Source: Cliona cf. orientalis
Lineage: Eukaryota; Porifera; Demospongiae; Clionaida; Clionaidae
Length of the DNA: 64,000 nucleotides
Assembly: GCA_963930775.1 (NCBI GenBank)
Contig: OZ005694.1
Location: 8,324,899 to 8,388,898, forward strand
Reading direction: 5' to 3'
Below are positions 52,121 to 63,970 of the stretch, one piece after another (position 1 is the first letter of the stretch; each line of letters starts with the position of its first letter). Position numbers and translations under genes: made by a program. The notes below the pieces were generated by a model. It made no database searches. It was not told the origin of the DNA and saw nothing but the letters and a program-made list of their open reading frames with translations.

Positions 52121-55100
52121 TTTTGGAGGTATGGTGGAACTGCAACCATATTATTATTGCATAGAGGCTCAATGATGCATGCACAAAATTTTACTTTTAC
52201 AACTTGGAACCTTACGTGAAGGGCGTATTTGGATCTATTCTGGGTAACGGCACTAAAGTACAGACTGAAGTCGAAAAAAGCAAAGCTTCCGTGTGTTTTC
52301 TCGTAAAAGAAATCCATGCTGTTTATGGACCACGGAGAAGCAGCAGGGATTCCAATTAGTGGCCACCCTCCTGCATTTTAGAAAAGTTAGTTGTGACTAT
52401 ATTATTAAATATTATTATAGCTATACAAGTGTATACGATAATAATATGACTCTGAGTAGCTATATATACTAAATCTTCACTGACTCGGTCGGATTCCCAT
52501 GCATGCAGCAGATATAGCTATACATGCATGTTTATGGCTATTATGTAGATATAATTACATTGTATTTAATGTATCTTGAATCAAATTGAGTAGAGGAGTG
52601 GCTCCCAGGCTCTCAATAGTGGTGTTGTCCATGCAAGACTGATAAAAATCAATGGCTTTTCTTACAGCTTCAACACCACCGTCATCCCCACTTGCAATAA
52701 TGTCAGCCAGTCTTTGAGATATTGGACTATTTAGTTTATTCAGCTGATTTTGTACATCCTCATCTGCAAGAGAGACAGGTTTTAGCCGATTAGTGAGAGT
52801 ATAATTATCGCTAGCGTAATCTATGAATATTAAAATATATCGACCCTTTACCATTTCCGAGTACAAATCGCAAAATTTAACTATTATTGAAGCCAAAACC
52901 GCAGCCTGTTCTGAACTTCACCCTACCGTGCGGTAGTCTAGTAGCCAGTGGCATGGGGAATATTCCCCGTCTCCATTAGTGGGTAGACATAATGGCCACA
53001 CTGACGTGGATCGACAGCCGCTAGTAATTGAGTGTAATTCAATACTATACTAATGATGATATGTAGCTATCCGGCACCCACGAGTCGAGTATGCATAGTT
53101 ACTCAATGATACTGTGGGAGTCGAGGTTAGACTATAATAGATATTGCATTTTTTGGTTATCAGTAGCTAAGGCCGAGCAAAATTGATTATTAGTTTCTCA
53201 TCCTGTGTTCAGGAATTTCCCAGGCGGGAAGGTGGCTTATTTGTTGTCATGAATATCATTAAATGTCATCATGAATTTCATTAAAAAAATTGGCGCGTCT
53301 ATGACGTAATGCCTCGTGCATTGATTTTAATGATATTCATGAATTAAATTGTGGTCATGCGGAGGAAAAACTAGAGGCGGGCGGGGATGAGAAACTATTA
53401 TTCAATTTTATTTGGCCTATAAATTTACAATCATGCATAGTAGAATCCATGGAATGAGCTAGTGCATGTGTAGGTGTGTTCAACAATTTGCATGGAGGCT
53501 GTGGGCTGTGCATGTAGCTACTAAGCAACCTGACTAATTCACACAAAACTCTAGGAAACCATCCCAGTGCTTCTGTTCGTATACTCGCCTTCTCTAACAC
53601 ACTGTTCTAATTTACAGATACACTTGCATTGAGACGGCTAAGTATATATAGCTACTATAGGAATCACTGTTGAAGTGCTCATGGAGAAAGGTGGTGGCTT
53701 AGCCATCCCATCAATTCTGCCCGCCACCCCCATCCCCCCACCTTGCTTATGCTAGTATATCTCAAGAGACCTGGTATATACATGCACTATACTATTGAAG
53801 TAAAAGCTTTGAAATATTCAACGGTTGCAGACTTAAGTTTAAGTTGGGATATCAATAGCTCACTAGTGGCCATCATGAGTTATCAAAGTGGTAAAATTTA
53901 GCTACCTGGAGGAATCAGGTTTCTTTGCCCCCAGTTTCCACAAGTGAATTCATAGAAGTCCTCACAGGGGTCAACAGACTGATTCATTGCAGTTATCATT
54001 TGTGCTGCCAGCTGAACACATCCCTGGGTGAGGCATATTTCGGGGCCGGAATCTGTTGGAGACATGGTAGGGCCGCCTGTCGGAGACATGGTAGGCCCAC
54101 CTGTTGAAGACATGGTAGGGCCACCTGTCGGAGATATGGTAGGGCCGCCTGTCGGAGACATGGTAGGACCACCCGTTCGACTTGAAGACTGGGCTTGGGA
54201 CTGAGACGATTGTACTCCGAGTGTAATGGCCAAAGCGAACACTATTATGATGGCTGAAACTATATTATGGAAAATGAAAGCATAATAATTATTATTATTA
54301 TATCACAGCAAAAACAAGTGGTCTAATGTGAGTTGCCTCAGTTTCACACAGTATAATATTATACCCTTCCCATCATATATTAGTTTTCATAATCCAGTTA
54401 ATGATAATTATTAAAAAATTACAATCATGTACTACCAGTATATATATCAAGCATACCAGTTTGTGAATAACATGCACAGTTTAATACTGTAACGTATTTG
54501 CACATATTACAATGTCCCATGATGCATGATTACGCCGTTATGGTAACGGCGATTGTGTATAGTATTCTGTTACAGTAATTAATAATAATTATTATGATGT
54601 GTATAGAAGGTGTATACGCAGTTACTGTATATACTCTTGAGAACTCTCATGGGACAAGCAGTACCTGCAACTACATACACCAGTCTAGTCTGTTATTTAC
54701 TGAATATCTGGATAGTTTTAATCACCTGGATTATGATGGGACACCGTGTGACTGGCAGGTACACATAGTACGTATATTATAGTGGGTGCAACTGAGCTTA
54801 GCAACCCAAATTAGCCTGCGGATTAATGTGATCCACTTGTTCTTGCTGTGAGCTATAGGATTGAGTGATTTTACTTAGCTATATTATAGCTAGCTACAAC
54901 CGTTTAATGATATTAGGCATGTCAGAACCCCAAAAAATTGCCTATAAAAAATCTGCATACATATAAATATTACGAAGTTTCAGGGATCATAACTACTCAC
55001 TACAATGCTCTACGAACACCAAACTTGCACCACAGGCTTCAGCAAAGATAGCACTACACTACAGTATCCAAAGTGTTGTGGTTGTAACCACTTCTGGCAT

Positions 55101-57074
55101 TGCAGGGCTTCAGGGAAACTCCATGAATACCACATACTCGACTACTGTGGCACACAAATAATATTGCTAGTGGATAACTTCAACTTCCTCCATGTTGCTC
55201 ACTTCTCCAGAGCATTTTATGCTTCTAGGGGTAACTCAAGGTGCTGTTACAAATTTTTTAGTAGTTTCAACCATTTTTGAAGTGTTCGGTTGAAAAGAGC
55301 TCAATAAGCATTTAAAATAACATATGTACATACGAGAAAATGTGTTGAAAATATGAAAAATGAAATTTTTGGTTCAAACTACCCCTAGCTAGACTATTTC
55401 TGTCAAAAAATATGATGCATAGAAAGTGCACGCACTTTAAACTCTTTGTTGCTTCTAAAGAACTCAGGGCTCATCTTACTCTTTAAGAATAGATTCCACT
55501 TCAGAAAACATGTGCATATGAGCATGTACACGTGTGAACATGTGTGTGTACCACTATGAAAGCATATATATGTGTTTGAGCGGATGTCTAAACTAGTAAT
55601 TTCAAAAAATCATGCATGAAGTCAGCTTCTGGAATTCTGAGGCGGTGAAGTGTTAGCTACAGTAGCAGCCAAACAGGTATGCACACCAAATTTTTTTTAT
55701 TCATTATGGCATGTTAAATTCGTCAGTAGAATAAGTGGAGAGGTACTTAATTAATGCTATATTTCAAGTTTGGAATCAATCAGTACTGTAGTTTTTGAGT
55801 TATAGGCCTCTAAAGCAATCAACATGTTACGTGCCATGCCCCTATTGGAATAGTACACACACACATGGCAGAAAAATTGTGATGTTTAGAAATTTTAAAA
55901 CAGCCATATCTCCGCAACCACTCAATGAAATTTTACGGAACAAAGACTAAATTGTATCTTGAAGCCTCCTTTATTATTACGTGTGGTAAAGAAAGTGTAA
56001 GAGGTAATCTAAAATTTTGATGTAAATAAATATGCCTATTAATGATATTATCATTAAAGTTGTAGCTAGCTTAAATAGTATGATAATTATGCATGGTCTC
56101 CTGTGTAATTGAATATGATCAACTATATAGCTAGATGTACATACCAGTAGCTACGTACCGTATATAGGTAGCTAGCTTTATAGTGACAGTCTTGCCGCAC
56201 CTGCACGAGCCTATAGCTATATACTTCCCAAGTGAATTCCTCATTCAGATCAGGAAATTAGTAACACTACTCGGCTGCATGCTGAGTATGCAGTGCAGCT
56301 GCGCTGGTAAGTTTAGCTCGATCTAGGGCGGAAGGGTGTGGTCGCGCGAGAGTACAGTACCGTATAGCGGGAAACTTTTGAGGGAGAAAACTTTCACGAA
56401 TTTCGCGATTTTTCAGCCATCCGCGAAAGTTTTCTCCACGAAATTCTAGGCATGCCACACCCATTATCCGATCAGTTTTTTGCATTTCGCGAAAGTTTTC
56501 TCCCTCGAAAATTTCCCGCTATATACGGTATGCCGCTGAGGTAAGCACGCGCACTTGAACTTTCTCAACCATGCAGATCTGGAATGTTTATAGTAGATCT
56601 ATACATGCATGACTTACTTGCAATTATTGCAAAAATAGCCAAAAGCAGGTATAGATACTGTCCGGACTTTCCACCCTTCCTTCGTGGCACCATGACGATC
56701 TCTTCCTCCTCCGCTGGATCCGCGGAGCCGCCATGTTTTTCCTCGGACACCATTGGCTCAAGCTTAAGCTCTGAACTGTTAAAGTCGGTCAGTACAGCAT
56801 GCATGCACAGCAAACATTATAATAATATCATAGTACCTTGAATATATATACTAGGGATGTAGCACTGATCATGAACATTAATTTTAAATAGCTATAATAA
56901 TATAATTTATTGTAGATAGCTAGCTAGTCAATTTTTCGGCACAGGCACAACGCACTGACAGGGATATAGCTAGGCTTTCCTTATATTATAAACAGGATTA
57001 GCTATTATATAGATCAGCCATATTAAATATTATTAGCTAGCACCTTACTCGACTACTCTGTATTGGTCTTCCAT
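43470..57074 (-). CDS. M13 metallopeptidase, copy 3, exon 4 donor lost
   Basis: Exons: 57074-57049, 56775-56618, 54259-53906, 52763-52566, 52370-52216, 51990-51925, 51820-51722, 51645-51544, 51468-51335, 51172-51111, 51029-50899, 50676-50494, 50040-49875, 49718-49667, 49593-49526, 47367-47243, 46905-46840, 46384-46292, 45871-45795, 43566-43470. Sum 2412 bases (803 aa) with open frame, HEITH, ENVADNGG and CIIW end. Exon 3 is 96 bases longer than in copies 1 and 2 through four extra 24-base units encoding GGPTMSPT, just outside the membrane segment. The exon 4 donor is AT where copies 1 and 2 have GT (52565-52564), so normal splicing should fail; read-through meets a stop within a few codons, giving about 250 aa without the catalytic domain. 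Probably a recent pseudogene unless a cryptic donor is used. Confidence 0.8.
43909..44100 (+). mobile_element. tRNA-derived SINE, full copy
   Basis: Same head, A box (tggctcagtgg, 43946-43956), B box (ggttcgattcc, 43989-43999) and tail as 19284-19480, over 90% alike by eye. It is nested in the copy 3 intron 19 insertion. Confidence 0.85.
45537..45612. repeat. Near-perfect hairpin
   Basis: 'gtgagtgagcaatatgagcc' is mirrored by 'ggctcatattgctcactcac' around a 4-6 base loop; the outer 'atagttatct' pairs with 'agataactat'. Part of the composite insertion. Confidence 0.9.
46000..46220. mobile_element. MITE with 30-base termini in copy 3 intron 18
   Basis: Starts 'tgaagggctcagaagtaaag' and ends with the reverse of it, 'ctttacttctcagcccttca'; the match extends inward through 'tggtctaaccc'. 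221 bases, no ORF, absent from copies 1 and 2. Confidence 0.88.
47021..47160 (+). mobile_element. Poly-A retroinsertion in copy 3 intron 16
   Basis: About 105 bases of unique sequence followed by a run of more than 30 A. Copy 1 has 'gatcatcaattac' uninterrupted at this place; copy 3 has 'gatcat' + insert + 'tcatcaattac', giving a short target duplication. This points to retrotransposition of a small RNA or a truncated element. Confidence 0.75.
47523..49443. mobile_element. Array of four TIR elements (two families) in copy 3 intron 15
   Basis: Intron 15 is 238 bases in copy 1 but 2158 here. The insert holds elements 47523-47944 and 47964-48374 (ends ACGTCCAGAGTCCC / GGGACTCTGGACGT), then 48394-48950 (ATCTCCCCAGTAGC / GCTACTGGGGAGAT) and 48967-49443 (catccccagta / ccactggggatg). 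Within each family the two members share long internal stretches ('gatgaaacctatgatgaaat', 'cgcgcgccccaatattgtac'; 'tttaccacatgcaccatta'). Each is followed by 'ttcatta', which may be a preferred target. No transposase. Confidence 0.75.
50127..50328. mobile_element. MITE, TAGCGGGAAA-type termini, copy 2
   Basis: Begins 'tagcgggaaatttttgaggg', ends 'cgaaagtttcccacta'. It lies in intron 12 of peptidase copy 3 and is absent from copies 1 and 2. Confidence 0.75.
54060..54175 (-). repeat. 24-bp coding minisatellite (GGPTMSPT repeats)
   Basis: Five head-to-tail 24-base units in exon 3 of copy 3, with minor variants (ISPT, MSST), against one unit in copies 1 and 2. The length difference between the exons, 96 bases, is exactly four units, so the frame is kept. 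The encoded Gly/Pro/Ser/Thr repeat would lengthen the stalk between membrane and ectodomain and could carry O-glycans. Confidence 0.95.
54262..56617. other. Copy 3 intron 2, 2.4 kb, with unmatched extra DNA
   Basis: The equivalent intron in copy 1 is 480 bases. About 54320-56060 has no match in copies 1 or 2 and contains no recognised transposon ends; an open frame at 55005-55280 (+) is Cys/His-scattered without a domain and is not supported as a gene. The MITE at 56359-56530 lies near the right end. Confidence 0.45.
56359..56530. mobile_element. MITE, TAGCGGGAAA-type termini, copy 3 (best preserved)
   Basis: Ends 'taccgtatagcgggaaac' and 'tttcccgctatatacggta' are almost perfect inverted repeats. 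172 bases. It defines the family ends and links it to the 36181-36395 element through the terminal TACCGTATA. Confidence 0.88.
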
Positions 57075-57180
57075 TGCTGCTAGATCCAATTATTATGATA
57101 TGAGGCCGGAGGCGATCAACCACACGTTTTTATTGGATTCGGATTGCGAGTGCTCGCTCGCTCGCGTGGCTGCATATGTG
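57075..57180 (-). promoter_or_regulatory. Promoter region of peptidase copy 3
   Basis: Shares 'gaggcgatcaaccacacgtt' with copy 2 and, unlike copy 2, keeps the 'tttttattgga' CCAAT motif of copy 1. CpG-rich 'gctcgctcgctcgcg' follows upstream. Confidence 0.4.
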
Positions 57181-57363
57181 GTACACTACGTGCAGGGGCT
57201 TCCTCGCTCAGCTCAGGGAGGCAGTGCGCACGCGCAATGGCAACCATGTCCTTACGGGGAACTCCCTACAGTTCAGTGCCACAAATTATGCGAGGTAAAC
57301 AAATCTTGCGATACATACATGTAGGTGCAACAAGTGCTTACTAAAATTAATGGCACTTGTAGA

Positions 57364-57528
57364 AGATCTAAATAATAGTTTAATAGACACTGTTTAGGAG
57401 GTTTCTACGTGATTTAGAAGACAGAAGGGCTCTGTGTAGAATCCCGAGCGAAGCGAGGATTCTACTGAGCCCTGAGGTCTTCTAAATCACGTAGAAACCG
57501 ACTAAACAGTGTCTAACAACTTTAGATC
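57364..57528. mobile_element. Hairpin MITE upstream of copy 3
   Basis: 'agacactgttta…ggtttctacgtgatttagaa' is mirrored by 'ttctaaatcacgtagaaacc…taaacagtgtct', with an inner 'agggctc'/'gagccct' and 'gaatcccgagcgaagcgagg' loop arm. The arms are about 70 bases. No ORF. Confidence 0.85.
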
Positions 57529-58009
57529 CTAGCAACAATGCCCATAGGCTTGACATATAAACTGCTGCCTAGCAACAATCCTAACCATAGGCAACAATTT
57601 TTTTACAGGTTTATATGAAAAATTTACAGGTTTATATGAGCTTTTTACAGGTCATGAGAAGTAGATACCTGCTCCTGCCCAATCAGATAACAGTAGCTAT
57701 TTGTTACAACTAGGATCTAAGGCTAGGAATCAGTTTATATTGTAGACAAGGTAGTTTACTATCTATGACTGTTGATGAAAGTGTCAGCAACCACGATTCA
57801 ACAACGGGCGACCATTTTTTTGTGGGTCACACATTAGAACCATCGAGGGAGTACAGTTCACCAAAACTGGAAGAGCGTTGGTGGTATTAAGTTTTCAGAG
57901 AATAGAAATCCATGTTTGACGTGTATCAGGAGCACAAAGAAGCAGCAAGAGGCGATCGCCGTATCGGGAAGATGGGCGAAGATATACTTGAAAACTGCTA
58001 CGTAGAGAT

Positions 58010-59182
58010 CCGGGCTTCCTCTACCTGTTGCTAGGCTCCTGCTGTCATGGTACACACATCAAGAGTTAAAAGTTAGATGGTCCAGTAGCTTTTCTACGCC
58101 ATTTAACATATCCAATGGAGTGCGGCAAGGTGGTGTTCTTTCTCCTATTCTATTTAATACTCATAATTTACATTGATGATCTCTTGAATGCCTTTGATGA
58201 CAATCATGGTGTCGGCTGTTATTGGAAACATCACTTTGTTGGCGCGGTGTGTTACGCTGATGACGTTGCTCTTCTTGCCCCATCTCCATCAGCCCTCAGA
58301 ATCATGCTCAATAGCTACATGTATTGAGTTCTCTGATCTTCACTGCCTCTCCTTCAATTAATGCTGAAAAAACTCAGCTTATCAAATTTTACAAGTCTCC
58401 TTATCCAGTATCTGCTTCTACCAACATTGCCTTTCTGGGTAAAAAGTTGACCCTTAGTAACTCTATTAAACATCTTGGCCACATCTTGACCTTCAATCTG
58501 TGTGATGATGAAGAGATCAGAAACATTGCTTAAATGATATGTGTTGCAAAGCCAACTTTCTTCTCCATATTTTCTCTTGTTGTGACCCTTTCGTTAAGAC
58601 CCGTCTCCTCTCTAGCTATTGCCTTTCCCTCTACAGAGCTTCCCTTTGGAGATCCTCATCCTCTCATCTTAAATCGATTGAAGTGAATAATATTCTCCGA
58701 AAGATATGGTCTCTTCCACGACATAGCCATACTGACATTGTCCATTCTGTGGCTAGGCTCCAAAGCCTCTATAATGTTGTAATCTCACGTTCCAGAACAC
58801 TTGTTACAGCTGCTAAGAATTCACCGTCTGCTGTGATCAGAGACATTTTTTCTGAGTCTGCTACCTAGCTATGCATTTTCTGCAATAGGTTACAACAACC
58901 TCTTTGGCATGAAGCATCGAAAGGTCTACACCATTGAAGATCAGCTGTGTGCTGCCTTTATTAGAGACGCCAGAAGTAATCCGACCACGAATCAACATCT
59001 TCAAGATGACATATACTGTATCGCTACTCTCTAACTATCTTCCTCTCATAATATTATTTTTATTCCTCAATCTAAACTATACTATAATAATATTATTATT
59101 ACTTGTGCTGTTCTGTTGTCTGTCACCTGCTCCTCCTGTTGGAGTGTTCAATTACAAATTACAAAATTTTAATTACAAATAA
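58010..59182 (+). pseudogene. Non-LTR retrotransposon reverse transcriptase fragment
   Basis: Three reading frames pieced together show RT motifs in order: ISNGVRQGGVLSPILFN (ends near 58163), IYIDDLLNAF, then the catalytic CYADDVALLAPS (about 58248-58283), INAEKTQLI and KHLGHIL further on, followed by the thumb-like region to 58868. Frame changes near 58163, 58325 and 58535 break it. Upstream domains are missing, as in 5'-truncated LINE copies, and the end is AT-rich repeats (attacaaattacaaaatttt). Inactive. Confidence 0.85.
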
Positions 59183-60243
59183 AGCCGACGCGAACTTTTG
59201 AACAAGATTGGTAAAATCCGGCAAATCTGCTGGCTTGTAGCCGCTGTGTGTTCTTGTGAAGATAGAAATCCATGTTTGGCAATCTGATAGTTGGCGATGG
59301 AAAGCAACTCGATATGGCGAGCAAGAACAACATTTTTACAAGAACGCGAGGAATATGGGTGAAGCCATACTTTTTGTCTGAGTCCGAGTAGAGACTTCGC
59401 TTCGCTCAAACAAGTACAACGAGTGGGGTGGGGCAGATCGGCAACGAGGAAAGAGTCCATTGGAATGTTTCCCATGGCATGGCCCTGGGAAAAGTGATAA
59501 CTCTCGCTGTATATACATTTCGGAATCCCATGCATGCCACGGGAAAGTTTCCTTACTATCATGTTGCATACACAACTGTTACAAACTTTGGAAAAAAAAT
59601 GATAACATATATCAGTGCCTCTAAGCTATTCTTCTGTCTTTCAGTATCATACAAATTAAAATTATAATATTATTATCAGTATTCTGCATGCATTTTCAGT
59701 ATTCTACAAAGAGCTCCATATACTGGGTGGCTATGCATGATGTAGCTATGACATTGTTCGAATTCTCCCATTTTCAGCATTCTATCAGTATTTATATTAC
59801 GGACAGAATTCACTAATAAATCTATATAATACTTGGAGGCACTGATATCACAGTGTTATATGTATACAGCTTGAATGTACTGGGGTACCATGATAGTGTT
59901 TAGTACTTGGAAATGTGTATTATAATTATAATATTGTTATGCCTACTTAAACTAGGTTGATATTTTGATAAAAACTAACTATTATAATAAGCTTCAGTTC
60001 TTATCACGGTCAATCCATTACGTACCTTCCATCACATTGTCACATGAATGCATTAATAAGTTTTTCAATTTAATAGAGAATTAACCAAAAAGTGTCTACA
60101 TTATAATGATAACGGCAAAGTAGTGATAAAATTATACAGTAACTAGTTTGTACATGCTAGAAATTCAGCTACCACTTACTATATATATATATCTCAAACA
60201 GATACGTAATAGTATTAAAGTTGGCTGACACTATCTGACAATA
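59183..60243. other. Spacer downstream of copy 4
   Basis: Homologous to 33.0-33.5 plus 34.57-34.85 kb and to 42.7-43.47 kb. No gene is supported; short open frames on both strands are not conserved between the three spacers. Confidence 0.55.
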
Positions 60244-63200
60244 TCACCATATAATGCACTTGTTGGTAGGGTTCATGGGAGACCCAGCTGGACAGTTGAA
60301 CGCTTTAGCAAACTCCGGGGAGTTAACTACTGCACGGGCCCTGCATCACAATCATATAGCATGATACTACTCACAATAAGAATATTGATAGCTATAATTA
60401 TTATACTATACGATTTAATATTTATAGTTACATAGCTACTATCATGAGAGAATCAATGTTTGTACATGTAGCTGCTATAGTATACCGTACCTGGCCGGTC
60501 CCGGTGCATGAGGATCAGTATCACGTAGAGTCTGATAGTATGAAGGGAGCGCTAATTCACACCAAGTCTATAATATTATTATTATAGAATACGATGCAGA
60601 TCATAATAATATTATTAATAAGATTATTTCTACTATTAGTATTACCTCTAAAATTGCACAAAATAGGTATAACAATGCTCGAGCTACTCCTAGCGTATAG
60701 GTGTGACGACCTTTGCCAAACATATAATATAGGAGCAGAATTTGGTAAAGGGTGTCACCCACGGTATGTATTATCATGCATGTGGTATTAGAGACTGACT
60801 TATGCATGCCAACTTTGCCATGGTTATAGATAGTACATCAACTATAATAGTACTGGGTTACTTACCTGACCGTATGCGATGAAGAACAGCTGCTCGGGAG
60901 TGTACGGGAGAGAAGGAAGACTCTGCTGAGGAGCCATTACTGCCCTCATACGATAGGCCTGTACCGGTTAATAAAAAAATGATCATGGAATCAGTCAGGC
61001 GTCCGATTAATTTAGCTATTAACTCACTTGGAATGAAGCATGTAATCCTCCATTATCTGCGACATTTTCTGGAAGTGTTCTCAGCCCATTCACCTGAATA
61101 TGATAATAAAAGCCTGATAGACAAGACTGGTTTACATTTAATACCCAGCTTAATTGTGCACGCAAGCTGAAAATTTAACATTAAAATTTACACTATATAC
61201 TATTTACATACAGAACTCCAAACATACTTCCATATAATTATTATGCCAGTGGTATACCACGTACCTGAATACCTTCAAAAGTGTACTGGTTGTACTGATC
61301 GACGAAGCACTGCAACCTGCTGTTAAACTGAGCTTGTGACTCATTGCTCCACCACATTCTCCTGACACCATCTTTATCATACTGTTGACCTGCCAATAAG
61401 AGCCGCTATAATAATATTAAAATTTAATGGATAAATGGATCAGTACTATACATGCAGGCCAGTTGGACGGGAAGTAGCTACGCCTGATCAATACCGATTT
61501 AATTTCTCTTTTGATGTGCATGTGGATTAATGGGACAGGGCCATAATCTTTGATGTAGTTATATAGGCTCCACTCAAGGCACATCTTCCCATGCAATGAT
61601 AATAATATTATTATGGCATATATTATGCCTTTAATTGTAAGTTTTCCTTAGTTTAATTGGCTAGGGGAGGGCGCTAATATGTATATTATTAACGTACCGT
61701 TATTGTCAAATCCATGGGTGATTTCATGCCCCACGATTGCTCCAAGTGCTCCGAACAAGGAATAACTACAGAGACCACCGAGAATATAATAATAATATTA
61801 TTATGATCATGCATGCATGCATACCATTTAGCATAACTATACATTACAAGGGTGACACAGAAATTAATCTATGCAATAATATTATAGTATGCAACTGATA
61901 GGTAAGCACTCAAGCACAAGCTATATAATGTGCACTCACTCTGGAGATAATGGTATCTTAAGGCTGATTATCTACGGGTACATTAAATTTGAGTGAATTT
62001 CAGAAGTAGTGCGTTTACTAGCAGGTAGCTACTAATTCTGGTGATTTTTCAAAATATATTCTATTTATTCGAAAATATAGTATTTGCAGGTACAAAAAAT
62101 TGGGCAAATCGCTAATTTCACATTTAGTACCCACAAACAAAATGGATATGATATTGTATGAATGATTCAGTACTTACTCTGGCCAATCTGCTCTGAAAGC
62201 TGGCTCGTTAGCAATAGCAGCCATCACATCTATACAATATTATGCCAGAATACATTAATACATAGTGAACAGTATTGTATGACCATGGCAGAAATTTTTT
62301 CAAGAGAAAGCTTAAACAAGCTCTCATTAATGGCGAAAAAAAATTTTTCCCGCCAGCAAATTTCTTGTCCTGTGCCACAGTTAATATTATTAGCTATACA
62401 TAAGATTCTTCTATGCTTACATATCTGATTCCCTTGTCTGTTGTAGACAGCATTGACGAGAGTGGGGTATCCAAGAAAGTCCGGGTCAGTTGGCCATGCT
62501 GTTTTATCAAAGCCGAAGGTCAGGTTGAGACGCAGGCGAAGACCGAGTTCAGTGGATCTCAAGCGATTACCATAGAAATCATTGGGATCTGCTGTAAACT
62601 GAATGAATGAATACAAGTTTGTGTTATAGAAAATCATGCAAAATTACCAATAATAATCACTAAGTTAATTAGCACCATTTACCCTGGAATATAGTCCATT
62701 GATGTAATCATTATCGAAGATCTGTGCAGGATACGCCGCTTGTGAGGTGATCGCTTCCACCTTCTCAATTGACCTCTGCTTGGAGAGGTCACTCAGCCAG
62801 TCCATTTGATTGACACGCTCTTTAAAACCTTGCAGTATGTAGTCGATCATCATCAAGACACCCTCCTATATAATTATATAGCCATGATGATAATAACAAT
62901 ATTGCAAGAGTATTATTATTATTATACGAAGAGGGGGAGGGGTGATCCAGTAGTCTGGCCAGCTAGATCCACTCCCCCCTCTCCTGTTGCATGAGGTTTA
63001 TCGTCCACTATAAAACTCAAACTAATAATCTGGAGAGGGCCGGGACAAGGTCACAAGGGTCTAACTGGCCAGAGTAGGTGACCTGGAGCTAACTATGCAC
63101 ACCAGTCTATATAGCTATATAGCCATAATCGATGATCTTATCAACTCCGAGTCCCACACAAACTGATGTACAACTTGAACGTTGGCCCATCCCCCCTCCC

Positions 63201-63970
63201 CCCACCCCACAATATTATTATAATAATTGTAGTATGTATGGTATTTAGGCATGCCAACCCTTGTTCCCTCTGGGACGAACTGCTCCACAAACGGCCTAGC
63301 CAGAGCAATTGGTAGTGTTCTTTGCACAAAAGAGACACAGGCTACAAGATCTCCAGGTGTAGGATCCGTGAAGTTGTTTCTTCGTCCTATAGCAAGTGGT
63401 AGTAGTATGCACATGCAGTAATAGAGGGACAGTAAATGATGAAGATTTATAGCTAGCTACTTACCTGCAAACTGACGGCTCAAACTTGAAACTTGAGACA
63501 GCACAAAGAATATCTTGGTATAATCACGAACTGTTCTGTGAACACAAAGATTATAGTGATGAACATGGCTCATGATAAATTATTGCATGGTAGCTAAAAG
63601 TCTAAATTTCAGAAATTTCATGCTACACTGCGGCTCCCAAAATTTGCCATAGAAGCAACCCAGCATGCAGGTCAACCCACTGAGTCAGCATAAAATTAGT
63701 ACTCCATATTATTATGCAACATGTATTCTAACCTAGTACACATGCACCTGCTTGTTTAACAGTTACAATATGGTCACAAAGTGGTATAAGGTTTTAATTT
63801 TTGTATGGGTATGTATATAATTAACTTAATTACTCTTGACTGGTGTTCTGAAGTAGTGGCCCCAGTCTTTCAAAGTAGGCTGGTGTGGTGACAACAATCT
63901 CAAGGTTTTCAGGAACTTCCAGTCCAGAAAGATCGACGAAGATGTAGTTTATGAATCCTTCCCAATTAAA
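60244..63970 (-). CDS. M13 metallopeptidase, copy 4, partial (5' part beyond window)
   Basis: The last twelve exons are visible: 63970-63834, 63535-63465, 63386-63259, 62865-62683, 62598-62421, 62229-62178, 61765-61698, 61389-61265, 61093-61028, 60958-60866, 60567-60491, 60340-60244. They are in frame throughout (424 aa plus stop). Exon order and phases equal those of copy 1, with small in-frame length changes (exons 9, 10, 11 and 13). Zinc motif HEITH in 61765-61698, NAVY in place of NAFY, ENVADNGGL, HAPGPAR and end CIIW. It is clearly more diverged from copies 1-3 than they are from each other, so it is the older paralogue. No disruption seen in the visible part. Confidence 0.88.

Noticed and set aside
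55005-55280. 91-codon open frame in copy 3 intron 2
   Set aside because: No domain, no codon bias, on the opposite strand to the gene, and absent from the sister introns.
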